NCBI GenBank assembly: GCA_947683425.1
Contig: CANTUQ010000073.1
Coordinates: 15,839,501 to 15,903,500, forward strand
DNA length: 64,000 bases
DNA from: Excoecaria cochinchinensis
Lineage: Eukaryota > Streptophyta > Magnoliopsida > Malpighiales > Euphorbiaceae
Direction: 5' to 3'
Under the pieces are notes generated by a model, which saw only the letters and a list, made by a program, of their open reading frames with translations, did not search any database and was not told the origin of the DNA. Each line of letters opens with the position of its first letter. Within the stretch, counting starts at the first letter, position 1. Both the position numbers and the translations under genes were made by a program. Positions 21,571-32,784 of this stretch are shown here, in pieces.

Positions 21571-23813
21571 GACCCCTTCCTGCCTGTCCTGTTTTCTCAA
21601 ATGATTTTTTTTTCTTTCTTATTTCCCTCAGCATGGTTTCTCACTTGCATTGTGTATCTATGTGACTTAGAATATGAATTGTTCTAATGTTTTTATACAT
21701 TCTCCTATGTATGGTAATAATTGAAATACGAGAAGTTTAATAATAACGAACGTATATGTGTAAAGAAATGTAAATGTATTCATTATGTCTAAATGAGTGC
21801 ACGATGCCTAATAACATGCACATGTTTATTATATTCATATGAATTTACAACCTATGAAAGAATACATGATTAGTTTGGAAATAGGATAAGTGTGATTTGT
21901 GCTAATGATATACATGTTTATGAATGTATGAACTCACATGAAAATAAAGAAATGTTATAAGTATTTTATGAAAAAAGTTAAAATGCATAACGTGCGTGAG
22001 TCAATCTGTGGATAGATAAGTATGCCTATAGAGTTCGGATAGCTGTAGCCCCTTTGTTCTAAACCCTGATCAGGTCCCCATTTGGGTCCTTGCAATCCTT
22101 AAAGTGTTTGGATCTTATTTAAGATCCCCCAATATGAAAACGTTTTTATGAGAAAATAAAGAAGTTGCTTTTCGATTGTACCCTCTGGTACACCAACGTG
22201 TTCTGTTCACTCGCTTATCCACCCCTTTGACTTAGCAGGCAAGTAAAGAGTAAAAGAATGTGAATAAAGTGATAAGTTCATTGATGTATCGCAAAAAGAT
22301 ATGTGAATAAGCCTTGAATGTGTTTAATGATATATATATTGATTGAGCTTGTGCTATACGCACTTATATGTCCTGGATCCTTCATGGACACCTATGTGGA
22401 ATTGTGTGGTATCTACGGGTACCTAAATACTTTTGTATATGAAACTACTGGCAGTTAAAGGAAAAGAGATATAGTAAATAATGTTTATCCAAATAAGCAT
22501 GTATGAATGAATACTGATTGCATAAGAATTCGTATGTGAAAAATGCATGTCATTAATTTGTTCAAAAGTTATGAGTATGATTGCCTATATGGATTCTTTA
22601 TGGAGAATCATTAAAGTAAATGATATGCGTATTTGTTATCATTGATTATTCAGTAAATGAATTCTATGAATACATATATCTTTGTTTATATGCTTAAAAT
22701 GAGAATACATGTATGTTAAATGTCATCTCCCTTCTGGACCTTAGCCCAGGATAACTGATGTAAGTATGCTGGTAAGGAATTTATGTGCATTATTTGTTGG
22801 TTTTAATGAATACGGTAATTCTATATCGATTAGTAAGTAAGGGGAATAAAGCGGTAAGCACGACATAAACAACTGGATTTATGGAATGAGTTAAGATTAA
22901 TTCTCGAATATATGTGTATAAAGGTTTTCTGTAGAACTTCTTGGTTCTAATTCCCTAACCATAGGGATACGTAGGAAGCTTGGGATATTTATTTCAAGCC
23001 CGAACCAAATCTCAGAGTTGAAGTGTTTTGTTTAGTTTTGAATAAATAATGGTTTGATCAAATGAAATGCTTTGACTCAAGTATTGATGCTGTAATCTGC
23101 ATGATTTTGGAAATATTCGTAATAATGGGAATTTTTAGACTTTATATTTCAATTTTCGAAACGTATATCGGGAATTTATGAGGTATAGCTATTTATAAGG
23201 TCATGAAATGATTTAATGCAAACGATAAGTATGTATATTGTATCTGTGATGAGAAGTAGCAAAGTATTTCTGTTTATGGTCTATAAAATGCATATGTGTG
23301 TGAAATTGCTTAAGCTTTCGTATGAGAATAATGTTGTAAATCTGTGCTCACTCTAGCCGGTATCTTTATGCTTATGTATATATTGCTTATGCATGTATTT
23401 GTATCGACAACCACTGTGAGTGGCTGTTTATTATTTGTGTATCCCCACTAAGCGGTATCGCTTAGCACGGTTATTTATCAGTGTAGGTTAGGAGATCGAA
23501 GTTTGGTTCGAGCGGTCCGCTGTAGCTTTGGCCAACAAGTCGGTAGAAGTTTTATAGAAGTGTTATTGATTTTTGGGTTGTAATTAAGTTTTATTTTTGT
23601 GGCTTTTGGGTTGAGATGTAATATGTTAGTGTGTATAGTAATGTGCTGGCTTCATAAGTTTGGGATGTATATGTCGTTGAGGTTCTGATTTTAGGAATTT
23701 TATTATTCTATTTTCTATTATTATTTATTTCCGTCCGGTAGCATCCTTTACTTATCGTCGTGCCCCGACCATATTAATGTGTGTAGGGCCACGTACGGGT
23801 AAGGGGTGTTACA

Positions 23814-25078
23814 TTTAGTGGTAACAGAGCACCGGTTTAATCGGTTCTAGTTGGCTAAGTGTTTCAAAGTGTGTCAGTATAGTTTAGCATTAGCCGAAGC
23901 AGATGACCTTATCTTTCGGGTTTGCGTTGGGAAGGGGAACCTTCCAATTAGATAAAGTGTAAAGTTAAGTGTTGGTTCGGTAGGTCATGGTCTACATGCC
24001 TTGAATTGTTATGTGTGTGTATGATTTGGAATGTGTTTGTTAGATGAGTTATCAGAGATTTTATTAGAATTTTCAATAATAGTAGATGGGTTAAGGAGAA
24101 GGTTTTGTAGAATTCCTTGAACTGTATTGATAAATGGTTATCTTTATGGGAATATATATTTTGTGTTTGAATTGGAGGAGTATTTGGATTTTGTAAGATT
24201 ATGGTGATGCTCTGTATACCTACCAGCTATCTCCAAGAAATTGTTTGAACATAAGCATATTGAATCACGGGGATGGGGAAAAGTACATTATTATAGCATC
24301 AATTGCATTTCTGTATCGTCTTGCATACATGAACTATCACATCCTCATTGCATTGTCATCCTTTGATCACATATGAGAAGCATTTGTGTATGTGTTTTTA
24401 ATGGAGAGAAAGCTGACAGGATGTACATTGAATATTGATATTAAGATTAGGTATGTGAGTCAAGTGCATAGTAGTTGTTAAGGAGAATGTGTTGTATATA
24501 TAATCTGAGTTGAGTAGAAAGAGTATTTTGGAACATTGCATAAACGAATGTGAAAGATTTTTGGAGTAAGATATGAGTATTATTGATAAAGAAAGTAGCA
24601 TGTATGTCGGATGTTTTTGAAGCATTAAGGAATCGTGTAGCAAAATGTTGTAAGTTAAATGGTCTGTATATGAGGTGTATGTGCTTTGGTTTCTAATTGG
24701 TGGTGAGGTAATGATTATTCTAATGAATATGATTGATTTGGACGTAAGAGAATGAGAAGATAAGCATGAGGTTTATTTAAGTCAATTTTAAGAGTTTGAG
24801 TTTAGTTATGGACAAGAAAAAGTTATGATTTGTATAGTCATCCCGATTAAAAAGAAGTTGTTTGAGAGTGTAGTGATGGGACTAAGTAAAAGCAGTAAGT
24901 ATGTTAAGAATAAAATGTATTGGAATATGTGAAAGGTATGTGTCATAAGTGTAGAACGTACATGTTATGTGATGATATAGAAATGATCAGTGAGAACGAT
25001 AGTGAATTGGAGTTTAGTCTTTCGATTTTTCCGATGTAAGTGAATTTCGAGGAAAAAATTCTTTTAGGAGGGAAGAAT
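23814..25078 (+). mobile_element. A1 interior: PBS, non-coding body, PPT
   Basis: The PBS TGGTAACAGAGC (23819-23830) is one base off the initiator tRNA-Met type TGGTATCAGAGC seen in B1 and C1. The interior then holds no ORF with retroviral motifs on either strand, although it is collinear with the A2 interior (44938-46195). An imperfect hairpin GAATTTCG-AGGA-(aa)AAATTC (25042-25061) precedes the PPT ttttaggagggaagaat (25062-25078). A 1.26-kb interior between 3.5-kb LTRs without gag or pol is the layout of a large retrotransposon derivative (LARD-like), moved by enzymes of others. Confidence 0.75.
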
Positions 25079-25509
25079 TATAACAACCAGAAAAGTACTC
25101 TAGAAGGATTTGTGCACATTAAGAATGAGTGGTGACTAAAGTTATGCAAGCTGAAATGTTAGGTATGTCAATTGGACAATTTAAGAATGAATGTAAAAGT
25201 TTCGATAAGTGTGGCCAATAGTATAATTGCGAAGTATGGAATTAGGATTTGATTGAAAGGATAAAATTAATTAAGTCGGCCAATGTGAAGGATTAGTTAG
25301 TTATAAGTCTCAATATATAAGGATATGAGTATTGAAGGATTAAAAGGAGAATTTGACATAAATATCAAGGTTAGACCAATGGCAAGGTGACAAGTGGCAA
25401 GAGGTAAAATGTGGTATAAAAGAAGTGAGAGACAGAGAGATAGAGGAGAAAAATCTGCTCTCCCCTCTCTCGTTCTCCCCGTTATCTTTTCCCCTTTCAC
25501 TTTCTTGTA

Positions 25510-25562
25510 CTTCTTCTTATTCTTCTTCTTCTTCTTCTTCTTCTTCTTCTTCTTCTTCTTTT
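25510..25562 (+). repeat. (CTT)n microsatellite just after the A1 TATA box
   Basis: About 17 CTT units with one interruption, against about six units in the 5' LTR of the same element (20742-20759) and about eight in A2 (46600-46624). LTRs are identical at insertion, so the length difference arose later. ORFs over it encode only Ser/Phe or Lys/Glu runs and are not genes. Confidence 0.85.
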
Positions 25563-26249
25563 CCCTTATGCTCCAACACCATCTGCTCTCCCTTAGATCA
25601 AAGCTCAAGATTTAGATGATGGGGTTTGTTAGTGCAAGTGAGTTAAGTGGAGAATTTGTTAAGGAAAGGTAAGTTTAAGTTTTGATTTCTCTTATTCCTT
25701 TGATTAACTTTTAACCTAGGTTAATGTTTTGTATACGTGTTTGTGTAATTGATGAGGATGTGGATGAGAAAGACCTTGGATGGGTTTGGGAGCTAGAAGG
25801 TCAACCAAGGAAGCTTTTAGGAGCAAAGGAGTTGAGGTTTGGGATTATTGTGGTTTTGATGCAATTTATGATTTTTTACTTTGATTTGAATTACTGAAAA
25901 ATTATGTGGTTAGTGATGCTCATGTTGGTCCATATGTTATCAGTTTTATTGATTTGAGTTGAGATGCTTTATTGATGAATATTTTGAATCAAATTGAGTT
26001 ATTGTGATCATAAGCATGTTTTAAGTGCATTGGAGGTATGGCTTTTCATGATTTTTACATTTTTCTTGGTTCTAGTTGCTTTACACAGTGGTAAGGACTT
26101 CTATACCACCGTGTGAATGCATTTTGGATTGATGTTTTGCTGGTCTGTCGAGCCACACGGCGGCAAGGAATTTCCATACCACCGTGTAATTGCTCTCTGG
26201 AAATTGGCTCGGCATGATTTCTGAAGCTCCCTCACGAGCCGTGAAGGCT

Positions 26250-26254
26250 AGCAC
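26250..26254 (+). repeat. Left target duplication of B1
   Basis: AGCAC, against GGCAC on the right (32785-32789). The uninterrupted A1 5' LTR has ggcac at this place, so the left copy carries one change. Confidence 0.8.
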
Positions 26255-28802
26255 TGTAACAACCCAAAAAGGGCCTGATCGAAATCTGCGTGGTAAGTAA
26301 GGGAAGTAAGGGTATTTTTGTAATTTGAGCAAGAGAAAATTTGGATAATAAGAAATTATTTGTCAAGGAATTAATTAATTAAGTAATAAGTTAAGCGAAG
26401 GAAATATTATGGTGTGCTTGTAGTGTATGGGAGTAGGATATAAGTGGACTTAGGGATTTTATTGTGTGGTTTTTGTGCAAGGTGCCTTGGATGATAAGTG
26501 GGTTGTGAGAAATATTTTGGTGTGAGTGAAGTTTGGTACATTGGAGATATTATTGGAGAGATGTTAGTGTGTGTTGAGTTATAGTGCATTGTATGAGTAA
26601 GTCAAGATAGTGGATTTTGGTCCTAAGGGAGAGTGACAAGTGGCTTTGGGGTTGGTGAGCATTAAAAGAAAAGTAAGAGAGGTGAGGAGGGAAGAGTTGG
26701 ATGAAGCTTCCCGTAGAAGCTATTCCCTCTCCCCTTGTTTTTCATCTTTCCGTCCTTTCTCTCTCTCTCTTATTTCCATTTTTCTGCTCTCATTTTCTTT
26801 TCTCTTGTGTCTTCTTTGAGCTTTGAGTAGGAATCTTGGGTTTTGAGCTAAGTTTTTAAAGGTAAGTGGTCTGGAGTTCTCTGGTTATTTCGGTTCTTCT
26901 CTTCTCCTTCTTTTTCTGATTTTGATTGTGGATTTTGGGTCTGATTTGAGAGAGTTTTGATTGGGCTTGTGCAAGAATCGGAAGCTAGAAGAAAGAGCAA
27001 GGGAAAAGAGAAAGCGGACTCGTGAGGGGCTCGGTTTGAAGCTGCAATTTCCAGGTTTGGGAGCTGCGTTTTTGAGTGTGTGTATGTGTTTGGGAGTTAA
27101 TTTTATTGTGATTGGGAGCTGTGGTTGTGGATTATGTTTTTCCCCTAATTTCTCCTTGGATCAATTCTATTTTGGTGATTGCATGTCACTTGTCACCTTG
27201 AGTGTTTTGTTAGATGAATGCATGTTTAAATTAAGTAGTGATTTATAGTGAAATGTTAGTGATATAGTGAGGATAGTATGTGTTTTTGGAACTTGACCAT
27301 GTTAGGTTAATGAATTTTGAGTTTGGTTGTGAGTAAGTTCTTAATGAATTGATGTTTGATTATTGTGTAAAATTTGTTTATGTGGTTTGAGAATTATGCT
27401 GTGATGTGTTGGAGGCTTGAGGAAAGTGTTTGTGTATGTTTGTTTGCATATATGAAGGACTGTGTGTGAAAGAGTAGGAAAAGTGCAGATTTTGGGCGAA
27501 TCTAGGCTCTATCGCGAGCGCGAGAGAGTGCGGATTTGGCCCCTTGTTCTTGAAGAGCACTCTGTCCCGATCGCGACCGCGACAGAGGGCTATGTAGCCG
27601 AGTCCTCCATGCGAGCATGCTGCCGAGCGTGCGCGCGAGGAGGAAGGAACTGGTCTCTATCGCGACCGCGACGGAGCTCGGTTGCGCAAATTTGCCTTGT
27701 GTGCTTCGTCGCGAGCAGGCCTTCTGGCGCGAGCTCGCGAGGAGGTGCCCTCTGCTTTGTAACGAGCGCGACAGAGGCCATTCCTGCTTGCCCTATTTTC
27801 TGAATGTGCTGTTTTTGTTCCACTTGGCACGGTTTCTCACTATTGCATGAAATATGGTTGTACTTATGACTCGTGATATTATTGTACTAGTGTCTTAGTT
27901 ATGAATTTATTTGATGTTAGAGTCTTGAGCTGAATCTTGTTTTGATTGTGTATTGTCGTGTGAGTGAATGAGTTGTCGAGCCTGAAGTGTCAAGGTACTG
28001 GATAATTAAGCATGCTTAAGAAGGGGTTTGTGAGTGCAGCTGCCCGTGTCCGCCCCGTTTGGCCGAAGCGGCCGACCTCCGAGATGGTCATCTTCCGTGT
28101 AGTGATAAAATGTTTTGAGACTCCGGTCTCCCGCGCTACCTTCGGGTATTAAAACTATTTTTGAGGCTTCGGTCTCCCGTGCCATGTTCCCGTATCCTCC
28201 ACCATTGAATTCAGGCTATTGTATTAAGTGTTTAGTATGTGATTAGTGAAGTGTTCTAATTATTGCGTGATTCTGATTATGATCAATGTTTCATGTTTTC
28301 TGTTTCAATTCTGATATACATATAGTGACTCTTGAGCTGTGTATATATTTCTGCCCTCTGATGTTTAGTGAATTCTGTATGATAATGTTTTATATCTTGC
28401 ATAGTGCTCTGTTGTGTTTTGTTCCTCCCCACTAAGCGTTATCGCTTAGCACGGGTTTTTGTCTTGTGTAGGTGGCAGGTTTTGGGAATTTGCTCGTTTC
28501 GCGCATCTGCAAGTCGGCCACATAGGAGTAGAGTCCTTATTTTTTTTATCTACTCCTGTAATTCTCTTTGTATATAATATTTTTGTATAGTGCCTTATGT
28601 AACTTTTTGTAAAGGAATGATGTAATCTGTTGGGATTGTATTTAACTCTATATTTTGATTATATGAGATTTATGTTCTGCCTTTATTAATATTCTTAGTG
28701 AATGCTTCCGCTTAGCGCACGTATGTATGTATCTTGTGAGTGAGCGTCGGGTAGCGCGCCCGCCTGTGCCCTTCCAACGGGGGCGGCGGCGGGGGTGTTA
28801 CA
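26255..28802 (+). mobile_element. Family B element B1, 5' LTR
   Basis: It starts tgtaacaacccaaaaagggc and ends gggggtgttaca. There is a TATA-poor promoter zone near 26660 followed by CT-rich leader, a cluster of cgcgatcgcgac-type units (27505-27775), the hairpins GAGAC-TCCG-GTCTC (28117-28130), TACC-TTCG-GGTA (28137-28148) and GAGGC-TTCG-GTCTC (28163-28176), then the CTAAGCG hairpin (28432-28449). B1 is bounded by 5-bp target duplications. A 95-codon frame (26961-27248) recurs in both LTRs only because LTRs are copies. Confidence 0.9.
27505..27775. repeat. Cluster of TCGCGA(T/G)CGCGAC units, B1 5' LTR
   Basis: Several 10-16 base self-complementary units with the cores gcgagcgcgag, gatcgcgaccgcgacag, cgcgaccgcgac, cgcgagctcgcgag and gagcgcgacag lie in 270 bases, unlike the AT-rich rest of the LTR. 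The matching stretch of the 3' LTR is 31456-31765, with two extra units (for example gacgctgtcacgagcgcgac), so unit number differs between the two LTRs of one element. Confidence 0.75.
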
Positions 28803-28807
28803 GTATG

Positions 28808-28819
28808 TGGTATCAGAGC
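28808..28819 (+). promoter_or_regulatory. Primer binding site of B1
   Basis: TGGTATCAGAGC, the classical match to the 3' end of initiator tRNA-Met, begins five bases after the LTR end at 28802. Confidence 0.85.
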
Positions 28820-28932
28820 ACCGGTTTAGGCGTTTCTGGTTATCTTTATTTGTTGTATGTCGAGTCCTTGCATGAGAGTCAGTTTTGTGTCGTGGCCTAA
28901 TGTAGATGTGTCTTGTCTTGTGTAGTGTCTAG

Positions 28933-30090
28933 ATGGAGTCTGATCCAAGTGAGAACGTGGGTGAGACGGTTGGTCGTGCAAGTGTAGTGAGAGTTCAGCA
29001 ACCTGCTCCTCAGCGTCAGCAAGAAGAGGTTCCTGGTATGGGTTTAGGTCATGAGAATTCGGTCCTAGTGCAAGGTTTGCTTCAGTTAGTGGAAAGGTTA
29101 ATTGCTCCTAAGGCCCCGACTGAGTTATTAAGAAAAAGAGGAGCAGAAGACTTTTATGGGACTGCTATGGATCAATCTGATGTGGCCGAGTTTTGGCTTA
29201 AGAGGGTAGGCCGGATTTTGCAAGAGATTAGATGTCCTGCAGATCAGAGGGTGCTTTGTGCAGTGTCATTACTTCAAGGGTCAGCGTATGATTGGTGGGA
29301 ACTTGTGATACGAAATCCTCAGCGACCAGACGAGTTGACTTGGGAATTCTTCAAGCAAGAATTTTAGCAGAAGTATGTGACGAAGGCATACCAGGAAGCC
29401 AAGTGGAGAGAGTTCATCAGTCTGAAGCAGCGGGGTATGACCGTGAGTGAGTATGATAAGGAATTCAGCCGGTTGAGTAAGTATGTGCCCGAGCCTTTGT
29501 TGACGGATGAGTTCAAATGTAGGCACTTCCAAGATGGATTGCGTGAGGTGATAAGAAGTCCTTTGTCTGCGATGACGGTCTTGCAACCAGTGGGGTATTA
29601 TCAGCTTGTGGCAGCGGCAATGAAGTTAGAGGAATCTGAGGTGATTAAGCAGAGAATAGAGAACAAAAGGAAAGCACCGGATGGTGGGATAGGAAGTGGT
29701 AAGAAATCGAGAGGAGTTCCGAGTGGCCAAGGTGGGAAGAGTTCGGTTCCGGTACATTCGGAAGTCGGCAGTGTAGCGCCACCTTCTAGCAAGGGGAGTG
29801 TGGTTCCGGAGTGCGAGCATTGTCATAAGTGCCATTGGGGCGAGTGTAGAAGGATCTCTAGAGTGTGTTTCAGATGTGGCAGCCAATAGCATATGGTGGC
29901 AAATTGTCCGAATCGAAGAGAGCTTCAGGGTCAACCCGAGAGTAGAGCCAGTGGTCAGAGAGCAAGAGGAAACCAGAGTGGTAGAGGCAGTGGACGACCT
30001 TCTCAAGCGCAACCGGAGAGGAAGTGTATGCGCACCCGCGAGTATATGCCATGTTAGGAGAGGATGTAGCGAATCAAGCTGGACCTTCTG
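28933..30090 (+). pseudogene. Gag of B1 (Tekay/Del type), three disabling changes
   Basis: The start MESDPSENVGE at 28933 follows a tctag leader. The gag domain is clear: KAPTELLRKRGAEDFYG, then YDWWELV, WREFISLKQRGMTVSEYDKEF and LLTDEFKCRHFQDGLRE, ending VGYYQLVAAAMKLEESE. Two cysteine motifs follow: CEHCHKCHWGEC and the CCHC knuckle CFRCGSQ-stop-HMVANC. A TAG breaks the frame at 29365-29367, a second lies within the knuckle at 29887-29889 (CAG or CAA to TAG), and a shift near 30020 precedes 'AMLGEDVANQAGPSG'. No protease, reverse transcriptase or integrase follows. LTR elements with gag only are known as TR-GAG; this is one. Confidence 0.88.
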
Positions 30091-30096
30091 GTAAGT
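30091..30096 (+). promoter_or_regulatory. Splice-donor-like GTAAGT at gag end of B1
   Basis: ggaccttctg|GTAAGT lies directly after codons for AGPSG. C1 has the same gggccttctg|GTAAGT at 37752. It may be a real donor; no acceptor was identified in the short remainder. Confidence 0.4.
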
Positions 30097-30161
30097 TGTG
30101 TTTCTAGCCTTTGCTAATTCGTTTTGAGTTTTGGGTTGTTGGATATAAGTGGTTATCGAGT

Positions 30162-30198
30162 AAATTTCGAGGACGAAATTTCTTTAAGGGGGAGTGAT
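30162..30198 (+). promoter_or_regulatory. AGGA-loop hairpin and PPT of B1
   Basis: AAATTTCG-AGGA-CGAAATTT (30162-30181) is a perfect 8-bp stem with a four-base loop; the PPT ttaagggggagtga starts three bases later and the 3' LTR at 30199. The 'ttcgaggacgaaa' block is widespread before the PPT in Tekay/Del elements; the hairpin reading is mine. Confidence 0.75.
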
Positions 30199-32784
30199 TC
30201 TAACAACCCAAAAAGGGCCTGAACGGAATCTGCATGGTAAGTAAGGTAAGTACGGGTATTTTCGTAATTTGAGCAAGAGAAAATTTGGATAATAAGAAAT
30301 TATTTGTTAAGGAATTAATTAATTAAGTAATAAGTTAAGTGAAGGAAATGTTATGGTGTGCTTGTAGTGTATGACAGTAGGATATAAGTGGAGTTAGGGA
30401 TTTTATTGTGTGGTTTTTATGCATGGTGCCTTGGATGATAAGTGGGTTGTGAGAAATATTTTGGTGTGAGTGAAGTTTGGTGAATTGGAGATATTATTGG
30501 AGAGATGTTAGTGTGTGTTGAGTTATGGTGCATTGTATGAGTAAGTCAAGATAGTGGATTTTGGTCCTATGGGAGAGTGACAAGTGGCTTAGGGGTTGGT
30601 GAGCATTAAATGAAAAGTAAGAGAGAGGTGAGGAGGGAAGAGTTGGATAAAGCTTCCCGTAGAAGCAATTCCCTCTCCCCTTGTTTTTCATCTTTCCGTC
30701 CTCTCTCTCTCTCTCTTATTTCCATTTTTCTGCTCTCATCTTCTTTTCTCTTGTGTTTTCTTTGAGCTTTGAGTAGGAATCTTGGGTTTTGAGCTAAGTT
30801 TTTGAAGGTAAGTGGTCTGGAGTTCTCTGGTTATTTCGGTTCTTCTCTTCTCCTTCTTTTTCTGATTTTGATTGTGGATTTTGGGTTTGATTTGAGTGAG
30901 TGTTGATTGGGTTTTTGCAAGAATCGGAAGCTAGAAGAAAGAGCAAGGGAAAAGAGAAAGCGAAATCATGAGGGGCTCGGTTTGAAGCTGCAATTTCCAG
31001 GTTTGGGAGCTGCGTTTTTGAGTGTGTGTATGTGTTTGGGAGTTAATTTGATTGTGATTGGGAGCTGTGGTTGTGGATTATGTTTTACCCCTAATTTCTC
31101 CTTGGATCAATTCTATTTTTGTGATTGCATGTCACTTGTCACCTTGAGTGTTTTGTTAGATGAATGCATGTTTAAATTAAGTAGTGATTTATAGTGAAAT
31201 GTTAGTGATATAGTGAGGATAGTATGTGTTTTTGGAACTTGAGCATGTTATGTTAATGAATTTTGTGTTTGGTTGTGAGTAAGTTCTTTATGAATTGATG
31301 TTTGATTATTGTGTAAAATGTGTATATGTGGCTTGAGAATTATGCTGTGATGTGCTGGAGGCTTGAGGTAAGTGTTTGTGTATGTTTGTTTGCATGTATG
31401 AAGGATTGTGTGTGAAAGAGTAGGAAAAGTGCAGATTTTGGGCGAATCTGGGCTCTGCCGCGATCCCGACGCTGTCACGAGCGCGACAGAGTGTGGATTT
31501 GGCCCCTTGTTCTTGAAGAGCACTCTGTCGCGATCGCGACGTTGTCACGACCGCGACAGAGGGCTATGTAGCCGAGTCCTCCGCGCGAGCATGCTGCCGA
31601 GCATGCGCGCGAGGAGGAAGGAACTGGTCTCTGTTGCGACCGCGACAGAGCTCGGTTACGCGAATCTGCCTTGTGGGCTTCGTCGCGAGCAGGCCTTCTG
31701 GCGCGAGCTCGCGAGGAGGTGCCCCGTGCTTTGTCGCGAGCGCGACACTGTCGCGATCGCGACAGTAGCCCTTCCTACTTGCCCTGTTTTCTGAATGTGC
31801 TGTTTTTGTGCCACTTTGCACGGTTTCTCACTATTGTATGAAATATGGTTGTACTTATGACTCGTGATATTATTGTACTAATGTCTTAGTTATGAATTTA
31901 TTTGATGTTAGAGTCTTGAGCTGAATCTTGTTTTGATTGTGTATTGTCGTGTGAGTGAATGAGTTGTCGAGCCTGAAGTGTTGGATAATTAAGCATGCTT
32001 AAGAAGGGGTTTGTGAGTGCAGCTGCCCGTGTCCTCCCCGTTTGGGCAAAGCGGCCGACCTCCGAGATGGTCATCTTCCGTGTAGTGATAAAATATTTTG
32101 TGACTCCGGTCTCTCGCGCTACCTTCGGGTATTAAAACTGCTTTTGAGGCTTCGGTCTCCCGTACATTTTCCCGTATCCTCCACCATTGAATTCAGACTA
32201 TTGTGTTAAGTGTCTAGTATGTGATTAGTGAAGTGTTCTAATTATTGCGTGATTCTGATTATGATCAATGTTTCATGTTTTCTGTTTCAATTCTGATATA
32301 CATATAGTGACTCTTGAGCTGTGTATATATTTCTGCCCTCTGATGTTTAGTGAATTCTATATGATAATGTTTTATATCTTTCATAGTGCTCTGTTGTGTT
32401 TTGTTCCTCCCCACTAAGCGTTATCACTTAGCACGGATTTTTGTCCCGTGTAGGTAGCAGGATTTGGGAATTTGCTCGTGTCGCACATCTGCAAGTCGGC
32501 CACATAGGAGTAGAGTCCTTGTTTTTGTTATCTACTCCTGTAATTCTCTTTGTATATAATATTTTTGTATAGTGGCTTATGTAACTTTTTGTAAAGGAAT
32601 GATGTAATCTGTTGGGATTGTTTTTAACTCTATATTTTGATTATATGAGATTTATGTTCTTCCTTTATTAATATTCTTAGTGAATGCTTCCGCTTAGCGC
32701 ACGTATGTATGTATGTTGTGAGTGAGCGCCGGGTAGCGCGCCAGCTGGCGCCCTTCCAACGGGGGCGGCGGCGGGGGTGTTACA
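30199..32784 (+). mobile_element. B1 3' LTR
   Basis: It starts tctaacaacccaaaaagggc (TG changed to TC) and ends gggggtgttaca, then the target duplication GGCAC. It is closely similar to the 5' LTR over its full length, with scattered substitutions and a few indels, so B1 is among the youngest insertions here. The CTAAGCG hairpin (32414-32431) has one changed base in the right arm. The UUCG-type hairpin TACC-TTCG-GGTA is at 32120-32131. Confidence 0.9.

Larger units (their letters stand above)
20326..23813 (+). mobile_element. Family A element A1, 5' LTR
   Basis: The LTR starts cataacaacccgaaacg (TG changed to CA at the tip) and ends ggggtgttaca, followed by a tRNA-Met-type PBS. The start matches A1's 3' LTR (25079) and A2 (46196). 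Order inside: TATAAAAG (20662-20669), a CTT run (20742-20759), inverted repeat ACACGGCGG/CCGCCGTGT (21359-21391), an array of TCATGAGT/CACGAGTCGTG units (21425-21570), hairpins GGATCTTA..TAAGATCC (22110-22127) and GTACC..GGTAC (22178-22191), a CCAC-TGTGA-GTGG hairpin and the CTAAGCG hairpin (23448-23465). It has no coding capacity. The length of 3.49 kb is long, as in Tekay/Del relatives. Confidence 0.85.
25079..26254 (+). mobile_element. A1 3' LTR, first part (up to the B1 insertion)
   Basis: It starts tataacaaccagaaaagtac, matching the 5' LTR start, and has the same TATA box, a much longer CTT run (about 25510-25562) and the ACACGGCGG inverted repeat (26155-26187, one mismatch in the right arm). 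It breaks inside the CACGAGTCGTG-type array, where B1 inserted; the LTR resumes at 32785. Confidence 0.85.

Noticed and set aside
25394..25619. ORFs of 64-103 codons over the CTT run (Ser, Phe or Lys/Glu repeats)
   Set aside because: They arise from reading a trinucleotide microsatellite in several frames.
26961..31194. 95-codon ORF present at 26961-27248 and again at 30907-31194
   Set aside because: The two copies lie at the same place in the two LTRs of B1 and are identical by descent from one insertion, so the repetition is no evidence of coding. No family is recognised.
27505..31765. GC-rich cgcgatcgcgac stretches as a CpG island or bacterial contamination
   Set aside because: They sit inside both LTRs of a complete element with target duplications and are short clusters in AT-rich DNA.
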